Source: Saussurea involucrata
Taxonomy: Eukaryota > Streptophyta > Magnoliopsida > Asterales > Asteraceae
NCBI GenBank assembly: GCA_033807775.1
Contig: CM066321.1
Span: 249,042,422-249,106,421 of the forward strand
Length of the DNA stretch: 64,000 bases
Direction: 5' to 3'
Below the pieces are notes generated by a model. The model was not told where the DNA came from. It saw only the letters and a program-made list of their open reading frames with translations, and searched no databases. A program made the position numbers and the translations under genes. Every line of letters starts with the position of its first letter. The stretch's first letter is position 1. Positions 10,201 through 20,436 of this stretch are shown here, in pieces.

Positions 10201-10377
10201 ACGAGGTACTACTGTCATGGGAATAGGAGGAGGATTGTACAGATATTGTACTAGATTTTTTTCAGTACCCTCGAAAAAATGGACCATTCTTATTTTCCAC
10301 TGAGGATACTCATCTCGAAGGAGACTAGGAGGTTTAGTGAGAGAACCAGTAGTAAAGAAATTATTTGTATTTGTCAT
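7243..10377 (-). CDS. gag: A1 copia gag with coiled-coil extension
   Basis: An open 1044-codon frame starting at ATG 10377, 142 nt downstream of the primer site. The N-terminal 250 residues are a copia-type capsid region (LLRDEYPQWKIRM near the start, WKELERQLEGG). Two CCHC zinc knuckles, CYKCGKPGHYANEC (about 352-365) and CFNCGKPGHFANEC (about 388-401), bind nucleic acid. The second half is unusually long: a charged coiled-coil stretch from about residue 500, then a Ser/Lys-rich tail ending GPIWIWVPKYL and a TGA. Copia D keeps the coiled coil and the same terminal signature. The protein should form the virus-like particle. The stop, followed by a frame change into pol, is unusual for copia and is discussed in the findings. 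Confidence 0.92.
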   Translation of the reverse strand: MTNTNNFFTTGSLTKPPSLLRDEYPQWKIRMVHFFEGTEKNLVQYLYNPPPIPMTVVPRIPATAESAEIPEHQKPKPKREWSTEDKAEDEVAQKTKRTLIMGIPNELFQSLDSCETAHDLWKELERQLEGGAKTQKNRRAQYINEYHAFRASSTESLQTTYDRFNSLINKCRKSGIDRTSEENNVMFLKSLNEEWLQLSMSLQTNQDLDTWTLSDLYGTLAAQEPQIAQAKTLTIVPYALVSKTKEDAQRPRNEKATEEKKKEKKKMVIIDSEEEEKAEKEITLASLAKSLALLTKEFRGNRRGSGNERYDRENIRDDIREEESSGRQRSSERHYRGNDRQRSDDSVSHTQQECYKCGKPGHYANECRSEKGGDLQKSNDRTGNTPQGCFNCGKPGHFANECRSRSNRPQRDSAFYKKKAEYYAQKSLMEKGHSEENTEDFQSDSTSDDEHTANALFCGMAEVDSCTDSEVSTSNSNSCITSVDDNTLRINIELIELKEINQIIQKRLTFNEREVRLLTQEIAKIFEEKERIEMNWNKTLDPLKKQISELTNTLKDKTKELSVSRSETTDIRALKEYFQREREVLWQDLLRREVLIKNYKDAQKVYEKVNSQIGRRGIGYDDITLGVEGKRNKPLSSLFVIGKTNKPDFPNLISVSKRAKISVDPYLKKHKKMINVWFENTDSSSSTSVNRGIKPKKYLKTQDQIGIFKFGKPETQTQVAFVCLINVEKKLSAEAPEFKPIFSEENFKKLIEKEILEIWKSSVLENFCTSSIDKTLTEEILLETSAIYENYSTEEESSYDTCSENPASIERIDSTSVYEDDSSSNNSETDFKSGIIHCDTEDVKFSSEVPHRTISPKEKLTEIPICQDFLKLNLHIKTSAELKMLQKTSIDPISSRFSKPKVNKSFSSVTVMKEVHHRSNPQKAGPKQSFCKQHSSIHRSSSNRKSNVKKECNASVAEFKKFNEKFKQITSHIQYCHCFDLMSKLNNHFSSQVCLLSTTIQKSNPTKKQSDSSAENKMYFKNAKANLKNSNNIGPIWIWVPKYL

Positions 10378-10518
10378 TTTTGAAGATTTTAGAAAGAAGG
10401 TATGACTAAAGAGTTACTTCGATGAACTTGAAGATTTTCTGAGTTTAAGCAGTTTCCAGACACAATAATATCTATCACGAGTCTTGATAAGTGGATCACT
10501 TGATATTGAAAATCAAGA

Positions 10519-10533
10519 GTGGCTCTGATACCA
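10519..10533 (-). promoter_or_regulatory. A1 primer-binding site (tRNA-iMet)
   Basis: The minus strand reads TGGTATCAGAGCCAC, complementary to the 3' end of plant initiator tRNA-Met. It lies two bases inside the LTR boundary at 10536. Together they fix the element's orientation and its 5' LTR. Confidence 0.95.
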
Positions 10534-10535
10534 AT

Positions 10536-11384
10536 TGTTGGAACCCAGATACACTTAATCAAGATTAACAGTCTATTAGTTGAATTTAGAGTTTAATGCG
10601 GAAGCGTATTTAAACTAACAGATATGTTTGATAGATGTTAGAACGCACATATATAAAGAAAACAGTAAGGAATAAAAAGGATTTCTTGAACAGTTACTGT
10701 TATTCAATATATAATAAGAACACGAAGAACAGATTAAGAACTGTTGGTGTGTGTGAGAATATAACACTCAGATATTTGACAATAACGTTTGAGAGTATTA
10801 GTGATTCCTTGTGTATTCGTTCTTTTGAAGATCTCAACATGAGACTTTCTTTTATGCTACTCTTAGAAGACTATGAAGTAGGTCACTGTTCCTTTTACGG
10901 CATGAATAGTGAACTGAATGGTGTGAACAGTGGACTGGATGGTGTGAGCAGTTGTTTGAGCCATGCGCATTTAATGGAGCAGATGTACTATTGGTAAATG
11001 CATTAAATGGCACAGACGTCTATTTTGTACCATGCCCTATTGAGTCCACTCAGAGCTTGACACGTGTTTTGACAGTACTTTTCCATGCAAGTTGATGAAC
11101 GTATCCAGTAATATCTTCCAAGTCTTCATAGCAGACCACAGAGGCTCTGTAAGGCATTACAGAGGTTCTATGGTCTGACCTTCTGTGGAGCAGTCCACTT
11201 GTTTCCGAGTTGATCTTCTTCTTGCGCACTACAGAGGTTCTGTGATTACCTCTGTAGCTTCTGTGGCTTTCTGGACTTGATCTTCTGGAAGAAGTGGCAG
11301 AGCCTCTGTGAGAGGCTTTTCTATACTTAGCCTATTTTTCACTACTTCTAAGTATTTCTATGATTAGGAAGATTGAATCTAACA
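10536..11384 (-). repeat. A1 5' LTR (849 bp)
   Basis: On the minus strand it begins TGTTAGATTCAATC at 11384 and ends GGGTTCCAACA at 10536, a TG...CA LTR. It is clearly the same family as the plus-strand LTR at 40928-41784. It carries the ACAGAGCCTCTGTGG inverted repeat found in related LTRs. A weak TATA-like box (CATAAAAGA on the minus strand, 10848-10856) sits where the A2 LTR has TATAAAAGG. Confidence 0.93.
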
Positions 11385-13170
11385 CATACGCCTCGCGACA
11401 ACTAAAAGTTCATGAGAAGAACTATACCACGCACGACTTGGAGCTCGGAGCCGTAGTATTCGCTTTAAAGATTTGGAGACATTATTTGTACGGCACTAAG
11501 TGCACCATCTTCACTGATCATAAAAGTCTTCAGCATATTCTAGACTAGAAAATGCTCAACATGAGACAAAAAAGGTGGGTAGAGTTACTCAGTGATTACG
11601 ATTGTGATATCCGTTATCATCCAGGTAAGGCCAATGTAGTGGCTGATGCCCTGAGTAGGAAGGAAAGGACAAAACCTTCACGTGTACGAGCAATGGGAGC
11701 GCTTGTATAAACAAGTTTAAAGACTCGAATTCTTGAAGCGCAGACCGAAGCAATGAGAACGGAAACTTGAAGGACGAAACCCTTCACGGCATAGAAAGCA
11801 GATTTGAAACTAAGGTTGATGGAGTACGTTATTTCAAGGACAGAGTTTGGATTCCAAAAGCTAGCAAAGTACGGGAGACAATCCTGAATGAAGCCCACAA
11901 GTCACGATATTCAATTCATCCTGGTGCGGATAAGATGTATAAGGATTTAAGGGAATATTATTGGTGGCCAGGAATGAAGAAGGATATTGCCCTATACGTA
12001 GGAAAATGTGTAACTTGCTTAAAGGTCAAGGTTGTATATCAGAAACCATCTGGTTTGCTACAACAAACAGAGATTCTCCAGTGGAAATGGGAACAAATAA
12101 CCATGGATTTCATAACCAAACTGCCGAGATCTGCCAAAGGGCACGACTCGATTTGGGTTATAGTAGACCGATTCATGAAATCTACATATTTCTTACCGAT
12201 TCGAGAAGATAATAAGATGGAATAGTTGGCTCATATATACATAAAGGAAATTGTTACGCGACATGGAGTCCCGATTTCCATAATATCAGATAGAGATAGT
12301 CGTTTCACATCTCGTTTTTGGCAGTCACATCAAAAAGCATTGTGGACACAATTGAATTTAAGTACTGCCTATCATCCCCAAATAGACGGCCAAAGCGATC
12401 GAACCATTCAAACATTGGAAGACATGCTTCGAGCATGTGTAATAGATTTCGGAGGAAGTTGGGATAACCATTTACCGTTAGTCGAGTTTTCCTACAACAA
12501 TAGCTATCACACCAGTATTAAGTGTGCGCCATATGAAGCACTGTATGGACGCAAGTGTCGATCACCCCTTTGTTGGTTGGAGATTGGAGATAGACAATTG
12601 TCTAGTCCAGACATTGTACAAGAAACCACCGACAAAATTGCAATCATCAGGGATAGACTTAAAGCAGCTCAAGACCGTCAAAAGAGATTTGCGGACAATC
12701 GTAGGAAGCCTTTAGAGTTTCAGATCGGAAATAGAGTTTTTCTAAAAGTATCCCCTTGGAAGGGAACCGTCCGATTTGGAAAACGAGGAAAGTTGAACCC
12801 TCGATATGTTGGACCATTTAAAATCACCGAAAGAATTGGACCAGTAGCATACAGACTGGAATTGCCAACAGAACTAAGTGTTATTCATGACACGTTTCAT
12901 GTGTTAAACTTGAAGAAATGTCTTGCCAACGAGGAGATAACCGTGCTTCTGAAAGAAGTCAAAATCAATGATAAGCTGCACATCATAGAAAAACCAATTG
13001 AAATACTTGACCGAGAGGTCAAGCGTCTTAAGCAAAGTAAGATTCCATTGGTGGAAGTCCACTGGAACATAAGGCGTGGACCTGAGTACACATGGGAACG
13101 GGAGGACTACATGAAACATAAGTATCCTCACTTATTTGCTAAACAACCGGTTACGGACGAAAGTTCTTGA
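11385..13170 (+). pseudogene. pol: G2 gypsy pol fragment: RNase H, integrase, chromodomain
   Basis: It starts mid-RNase H (YASRQLKVHEKNYTTHDLELGAVVF) because A1 is inserted there. The integrase follows, with an HHCC-type region, the Asp motif near 12292 (SDRDSRFTSRF), GQSDRT and a GPFKITERIGPVAYRLELP C-terminal domain. A chromodomain-like end (WEREDYMKHKYPHLF) closes the protein at 13170. It is broken by TAG at 11546-11548, TAA at 11707-11709, a frameshift near 11765 and TAG at 12223-12225. The same lesions are in the copy at 51693-53478, so they predate the duplication. Confidence 0.92.
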
Positions 13171-13193
13171 ATTTCGGGACAAAATTCTTTTAA

Positions 13194-13204
13194 CCGGGGG
13201 AGAC
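13194..13204 (+). promoter_or_regulatory. G2 polypurine tract
   Basis: CCGGGGGAGAC immediately precedes the LTR start TGTGACAACCG at 13205. It is the expected primer for plus-strand DNA synthesis and defines the inner edge of the 3' LTR. Confidence 0.9.
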
Positions 13205-13791
13205 TGTGACAACCGTCAAATTCGCGTTCAGGGTAGAACTGCACTAAACATATCAGATACTGATACTATATGTCACACTGTCCAATTTTAGCAGTCAACC
13301 CGGTATAGTAGGAAAAATTGAGAATTTTTGCCTAAAACCCCTCAAATTAGAGAATTATCCATATATCTCATAAAATGCCAACCAAAAATATCTTAAATAC
13401 ATATATATATATATAAACCATACTAAAATAATACTAGTAAAGTTAACTAGTAACCTTACAACTAACTAAATTATTGTGTTAAATAATTCAAACAACTAAA
13501 ATAAAAATAAAATTTAAAACGAAATAAAAGACACAATTATTTTATACAAAACCACACTCCACACCCTCTCTCTCACCTCTCCAAAACTGCCCCCCCCCCC
13601 ATATATACCCCCTCACTCTCCCAAAAATTGCTACTCTCTAATTATCATCCCTCTCTCTTTTCTCCCAACAATTTCTCTCTCTATTTCTCTCTTTATTTCT
13701 CACTAAAACACACCCAAAGTCCAGCCATTTTCACTCAAGAACATCAAGTGTTCAAGTCTTCACAAAGGTAAAAATAATATGTAGTGCAAAG
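13205..13791 (+). repeat. G2 3' LTR, first part
   Basis: It begins TGTGACAACCG after the PPT and runs to the G1 insertion. It is AT-rich, with a short (AT)7 run at 13401-13414, a run of 11 C and a pyrimidine-rich CTCT stretch at about 13560-13700. The last five bases, CAAAG, are the target duplicated by G1 and repeated at 33015-33019. No gene is present. Confidence 0.9.
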
Positions 13792-16700
13792 TGTCACACC
13801 CCGCTAAAGCGGAAACACGAGGTATAACAGCGTAGGGTTTCATTCAAAAGGTAACAGACAACACCAACCACAACATTTAATACAGTAGTTCAAAATATTA
13901 CATTACAACGTCTTAAGTAAATTGTTCCAAAAAGAAGACGTCGGATACAGAAATTAACGATAGAGTTTTAATGTTCTAGATGTTGATGTCATCATGCAAA
14001 ATGCACCCTACATGCCTTCACTTACTTGTTAACACCTGAAAAGCATGATAAAAAGGGAAAGGGTCAACTACGAAGAGTTGGTGAGTTCACAGGTTTTCGT
14101 ATGCACTAAAAGTAAAATTGTATGCAAAAATTGTTATTGTGAAACGTTTGTTCACACGAAGTTTACGTAACCAGTTGTTCAAGTATTTGCACGAGGTATA
14201 AAGTATACAATGATGTCATCGCATTGAGCCACTACCAAACCTTCCGACAAACCAACGCCCCTTAAATTATTCACGTCCTACCTCAGAGGTGGATTAATTC
14301 CACATGGGTAAGACCATTATTGTTACTGGTAAAGTGCACTTCTAGCTCGTCAGCTTAAAGTGGGGTTGTCAAACCAAATAGCGCTACCCACAAATACCAT
14401 TGGCTCATAATGAGTTAATAAGTAGTGTCTAACAAGTGGGGACTTTTTCATTTAAAACTCAAGCACATCAAAAAGTATACATACCTTAGTGCACAAACAA
14501 TTAAATTTAAGGTTCAACATTTCATAGCATAATTCAATCAATTTGAAATTCAATATCATGCTTTTCACCCCAAATTGTAACAAAAGAGTAAAAAGGGGAT
14601 GTGAAAACTCACGATGTTCAGCAAGGATTTCCAAGTGTTGCCGCACGGTTGCCCAAATTCCCGGTTCTAGGTCCTTCCTATGGAGTGAAACACATTATCA
14701 GCTTCGGCTAACTCTTAAGGCTAAAGTGTTGCTTAGCCTATCATGTCTTATAAAATGCCTTAGTGTTAGTTATTAAGTTTAAGTATTATTTTTCGTCGAC
14801 GATTTCTAGTAATTTATTGGTTTTCAACGGTTTGTAGGATTTTGTTGTTACATAATAAAATTTTATAGGTTATAAGTAGTATTTAATCCATTTTACCACG
14901 TTTTATATTTTCTTCATTACGAACACTTTCATTAATTACATATGTAATTGTATTTCTCATTTACCTTGTGATTTAAAATGTTCGGTTTGTTATAAATCTA
15001 ATATTTGTTGGGGTATTATTTATACCTTCATATACATGTATATATAGTTTTTATTTATGGTTTTGACAATTTCTACAATTTATAAGCTTTTTATCTTTTA
15101 ATAACTCTACAAATCCCTTTTTCTTTTGAATTAGAGTATTACTTTTCTGGTGGCGGAATATTAAGTTCACTTATGGTCATTTTTAAATATCTTCTGGAAA
15201 TTTTTATTAGTCCAACTTTTTATATGTATCAATTTAATGTCTTAGGGAACTTTTGACATAATTATCATCATTTTTAGAGTTGGTTAGCTATTTTAATCAT
15301 TACACTTAAGTTTAAGTGTTACAGTTACCAAAACAGTCTGCACCAACTTTTTGTCAAGTCCATTTGGAGGGTCAATCCTCAACATTTTTCAGTGGTTCAA
15401 AATAGGTTTTAACCCTAACTCATAAAAGTATTTTCCAGAAAAATTTCATCATTTTTGGTTACATATTGAGGGAGATATGACGATTTTAAGTTAGACCTTT
15501 CATTCTGCCAGATTCTGATTTCTTGCACACCAGTCTTGGTTTGAGTGTTTGAGACCTCAAATCTTAATATTTTTGAGTGAAACCAATTTTGTTCGAGTTA
15601 TAACTCATTAAAATAATTTCCAGAAGGAAAATCAAGAATTTTAGTGGAATATTAAGAGACTTATAACTGATTAAAGTAGAGATTTTTCTCTGTCAGATTG
15701 TCTTTGCACACTTAATTTGATATGAGTAGATGAAGGGTCAAATCTTCGAGTTTTTACATGAAATCACTTGGGTTTGAAACATAACACAATAAAAAAAGTT
15801 CCAGAAAAATATTCATATCATTTGGTTAAGTATGTTTCAAGATATGGTCGGATGAAATGCATGCAAGTAATCTGCTAGAAACTAAAAATTGTTTATTCAT
15901 GGAAAATGAGTGTTTTATATCCATATTTTCACTCATATGGTTGGTTCTTTGATTTGAACACTCATTTACCACTACTTAGACAATGTTCTTAGATAAAAAA
16001 TCTATTTTTGACTTTTATAAACACATGCATGAACTCACACATCTCAGATTGTGACAAAAACCCACATGCATGTAGTTAAAACATCATTTTCTTGAGTTCT
16101 AGTTGTATGGGTTATGGATTATCACCATTTGTTTGACATATAACATGTCATTGGTGATTAATCTTCCATTAAGGTCCTTTTTCCAGAAACTCAAGAGTAA
16201 TGAAAATAAAGTAAGAAGAAGAAAGAGAAATTACAAGTAAAATGAAGATAATGAAGAAGAATACAAGAGAGATGAGTTTACCCCTTCTAGGGTTGTTGTT
16301 TACCTTCCTTCCAAATCTTCAAGGATGGAATGTTTTGGGTCTGGTTTTTGTGGCTGAATTCGTCCAAGAGAGAGGGAGAAGGGAGAAGGTTGAGTGTTAG
16401 AATGTAGAGAGATAGAAGAGGTGGAAAAAATGAAAAGGTTTCTTGAGAAAATGCAACTTTTAATTGGTGTGTGTGGGCTTAAATGATGGGGGCCGAATGT
16501 TGGGCTTAAATTTCTGTTTTGATTTAATTTTTTTTAAGGTTAATTAATATTGGGTAAGTAGCTGTTTTATGTAATTTTTATAAAAAAATTGATTTAAGGT
16601 AGCTAAATCCTCATTTATCTACTTAAATTTTTGATTTGATTATTTTAGATTTAAAATTTATATTTGGGTATATATAAACTATATATTTACTCTTCTTATT

Positions 16701-16923
16701 ATTAATATTGTTATAATTAAATGTTAATTGTTTCAATCGGCATTTATAAGACAGCTTAAGCGGTTACGTGCGGTAACAGGATTTTCTAAGCGTGATGTTG
16801 GAATTCTTAGGAAACTAAACCTTAGCCATCATATTTAAGTCATAATAAGTTATTTCTACATGTTAAGACATGTATTATGCTATTCAGTTGCTAACCTGAG
16901 TGGTTTGGTTGACGGGTGTCACA
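13792..16923 (-). repeat. G1 3' LTR (3.13 kb)
   Basis: The boundary at 16923 is followed by GTCTCCCCTTG, the complement of a polypurine tract. The LTR is very AT-rich and non-coding. The interval of about 15340-15870 contains three degenerate tandem units of about 170-185 bp, each with the sequence of elements TTGCACAC, GGGTCAAATCTT, TTTGA(A) and TTCCAGAAAAA. At the outer (left) end, CCGCTAAAGCGG (13801-13812) can fold into a small hairpin. Confidence 0.93.
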
Positions 16924-17018
16924 GTCTCCCCTTGTTAGAAGAATTTCGTCCCAAAATTCGTTGATTGCTATTTCCCGTCTGGTCCTTTGTAAATAGGTGA
17001 GGGTACTTACGCTTCATG

Positions 17019-20000
17019 ATCGAGGATTTCAATTGGTTCCTCTATGAAGTGTAACCGATCGTTGATCTGAATGTCTTCTAGGGGTATAGCCACTGATTCA
17101 TCAGTTAGGCACTTCTTAAGGTTTCATACATGGAACGTATTGTGGATGGCACTTAGCTCTTGTGGCAATTTAAGTTTATATGCTACTGGACCAATCCGTT
17201 CAATTATTTCAAACGGGCCAATATATCTCGGACTCAACTTGCCTCTTTTTCCGAAGCGTACTAATCCTTTCCAAGACGATACTTTTAGAAGCACTTTATC
17301 ACCCACTTGGAATTCTAATGGCTTCCTGCGGTTATCAGCATAACTCTTCTGACGACCTCTTGTGGCCTTAAGTCTATCCTTGATAACTGAGATCTTGTCA
17401 GTAGTCTCTTGAACGATTTCGGGCCTAGTCAATTGTCTGTCGCCGATTTCTAACCAGCTAAGTGGGGATCTACACTTGCGTCCATATAAGGCTTCATACG
17501 GTGCACACTGAATGCTGGTATGATAGTTGTTGTTGTAGGAGAACTCAACTAATGGTAGGTGAGTATCCCAACTTCCACCAAAATCTATCACCCATGCACG
17601 CAACATATCCTCTAGCGTCTGTATGGTTCTTTCTGACTGACCGTCCGTTTGAGGATGGTAGGAAGTGCTCAAATCCAAACGCGTACCCAACGCTTTCTGG
17701 AGTGATCGCCAAAACCGTGACGTAAAACGACTATCTCTATCCGAGATGATGGAAATAGGCACTCCATGACGCGTAACGATTTCATTGATGTAAATTTGTG
17801 CAAGCTTTTCCATCTTGAAGTCTTCCCGAATAGGAAGGAAATGCGCAGATTTCGTAAGTCAGTCCACTATAACCCATATTGCGTCGTTCCCTTTCCTAGT
17901 CCTGGGTAGCTTAGTTACGAAATCCATAGCTATTTGTTCCCATTTCCATTGGGGAATCTTGGGTTGTTGTAACAGACCTGATGGCTTTTGATATACAGCT
18001 TTGACCTTTGAGCAAGTTAAACATTTTCCTACGTACAAGGCGATATCTTTCTTCATTCCTGGACACCAACAATATTCCCTTAAGTCCTTGTACATCTTAT
18101 CTGCTCCTGGATGGATTGAATACCTAGACTTGTGGGCTTCCTCCAAACTACTTCTCGTTCGTTGTTAACTTTTGGAATCCAAACTCTGTCCTTGAAATAA
18201 CGTACTCCATCAACCTTAGTTTCAAATTTACTCTCTATACCATGAAGGGTCTCGTCCTTCAAGTTCTCTGCTTTCAATGCTTCTTCTTGAGCTTCAAGAA
18301 TTTGGGTCTTTAGACACGTCTGAACGAACGCACCCATTGCTCGCACCCTTGACGGTTTCACCCTTTCCCTCCTGCTTAGTGCGTCAGCTACCACATTAGC
18401 CTTTCCTGGGTGATACTTTATTTGACAATCATAGTCGCTAAGCAGTTCAACCCATCTTCTTTGCCTCATATTAAGCATTTTCTGGTCAAGGATATGTTGA
18501 AGGCTTTTATGATCGGTGTAGATGGTGCATTTCGTGCCGTAAAGATAATGTCTCCAAATCTTGAGTGCGAACACTACGGATCCTAACTCTAGATCATGAG
18601 TAGTATAGTTCTTCTCATGAACTTTAAGTTGCCTCGAAGCATACGCAATGACCTTGTCCTTCTGCATCAACACACACCCCAATCCTTGGTGTGATGCATC
18701 GCAGTAGACTACGAAATTTTCCGCGACTTCTGGCAACGCCAGAATTGGTGCATTACACAACCTATGCTTAAGAGTTTGGAATGCTTCTTCTTGTTTCTCT
18801 CCCCAAATAAACTTCTTATCCTTTTGGGTTAATTTCGTTAGTGGTTGCGCAATTTTTGAGAAATTCGCAATGAATCGCCGATAATAGCCTGCTAAACCGA
18901 GAAATTGGCGAATCTCTGTCGGGATTTTCGGGGCTTCCCACTTCTTGATGGCCTCAATTTTTGCCGGATCTACATGAATTCCCTTCTCATTAATCACGTG
19001 GCCAAGAAATTGTACCTCTCGAATCCAAAATTCGCATTTGGAGAACTTTGCATACAATTTCTGGTCTCTGAGCAATTCTAGTATCAACTTTAGATGTCGC
19101 TCATGATCCTCCTTGCTTTGCGAGTAAATTAGTATATCATCTATGAACACGATCACGAACTCGTCCAATTACGGTCTACAGACCCTGTTTATTAAGTCCA
19201 TGAAGACAACTGGTGCGTTGGTTAGCCCGAAAGGCATAACCAGGAACTTGTAATGGCCGTAACGAGTCCTAAACGCCGTCTTGGGAACATCCTCTTCACG
19301 GACCCTCATTTGATGATATCCAGATCGAAGATCAATTTTTGAGAAGTAAGTAGCACCTTGGAGTTGGTCGAATAGGTCATCGATTCGGGGAAGAGGGAAT
19401 CTATTCTTGATGGTTAACTTATTGAGTTCTCTATAATCGATGCACATCCGCAAGGATCCATCTTTCTTTTTAACGAAAAGAACTGGTGCACCCCATGGCA
19501 AAGAGCTAGGTCTTATAAGTCCTTTGTCAAGTAGCTCCTGGAGTTGTCCTGATAATTCCTGCATTTCCGATGGGGCCAAACGATAAGGTGATTTAGCCAC
19601 AGGTGCAGCTCCAGGAACTAAGTCGATGTGGAATTCGACTTGTCTTGACGGGGGTAATCCTGGTAGCTCATCCGGAAACACCTCAGGAAAATCCCGCACC
19701 ACAGGAAAATCTTGAATGCGTTTCTCTTCAATTTCCTTGACTATATGAGCCAAAAATGCGATGCATTCCTTTTTCAAGTACTTCCGCATCTTCATACACG
19801 TCACTAACTTAAAGTTCTTTCCGGACTTCTCTCCGTGTACGACGAGTGTTTTACCCTCTGGTAGTGGAATTCGAATGATCTTTTCGGAACAACATATTTC
19901 AACTCGGTTTTTGGACAGCCAATCCATGCCCACGACTATGTCAAAGCTTCCAAGCTCAATTGGAATAAGGTCTATACTAAAGCTCCTATTAGCTAAGTTT

Positions 20001-20197
20001 AAAGTGCAGTCCGTAATTACATCTCTGACCTTAACTTCCTGCCCATTAGCAAATTCAATAACGTAGACCTCTTTCAACTTTTGGGGTTTCAAGTTAATTT
20101 TTGGCCTAAACTCTAGTGATACAAAGATCCTAGGTCGACTAGTAACATAGCCAGAGGCATCGGCAGAGTGCTCAGTGGGAGTGGATGAGGACGACAT
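17019..20197 (-). pseudogene. pol: G1 gypsy pol, gag/protease deleted, broken (left copy)
   Basis: The frame starts at ATG 20197 with a short N-terminus (MSSSSTPTEHSADASGYVTS), probably the start of gag. It then joins the protease region just after the point where the DTG active site should be (VSLEFRP); the related G2' keeps LFDTGTDRSFVSMEF. RT follows, with KKKDGSLRMCIDYRELNK and catalytic FIDD, then RNase H and integrase. Breaks are TAA at 19169-19171 directly before the FIDD block, a frameshift near 18146, TGA at 17859-17861 and TGA at 17122-17124. A 98-bp deletion at 17018/17019 removes much of the chromodomain only in this copy. It is not functional as it stands. Confidence 0.9.
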
Positions 20198-20436
20198 AGT
20201 GAACTGCGATAATAGCAGACTTAGTTACTAAGTGTGCTATTGTAAGTGCCTAAGATATGCAATGTTTATGCATGCACACACAAAAATCATGCTTTCCATG
20301 TTTAAGTAGAAAATTTATTTTAAGTATACTTCCAATATAACCAATCCAAGTCTCCCATTATACATACCTAAATTAAACATAGGTGATCAAGCTTTGTTTA
20401 ATTGAGGTATAATAATGTGACACTCAACTTATTTAT
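20198..20436 (-). other. G1 leader, part next to the frame start
   Basis: An untranslated leader between the G1 frame start and the point where copia D is inserted. No gene is seen. It continues beyond D at 29765-29880. TTTAT at 20432-20436 is the left target-site copy for D. Confidence 0.8.

Larger units (their letters stand above)
1..11384 (-). mobile_element. Copia (Sirevirus-type) element A1, 3' end outside window
   Basis: Read on the minus strand, the order is 5' LTR (11384-10536), tRNA-iMet primer site, gag, pol, a 1.4-kb spacer and an extra ORF that runs off the left edge. The extra ORF after pol and the integrase-before-RT order place it in the Sirevirus branch of Ty1-copia. It interrupts the RNase H region of gypsy G2: the base after the LTR (11385) continues the G2 coding sequence exactly as the uninterrupted copy does at 51693. 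CATAC at 11385-11389 is the expected 5-bp target duplication, but its partner lies off-window. All three large frames are open, so this is the best-preserved element here. Its 3' LTR and PPT cannot be seen. Confidence 0.93.

Noticed and set aside
10519..10533. tRNA-like matches at the LTR edges
   Set aside because: Only the 13-15 bases complementary to the tRNA-iMet 3' end are present; these are primer sites, not tRNA genes.
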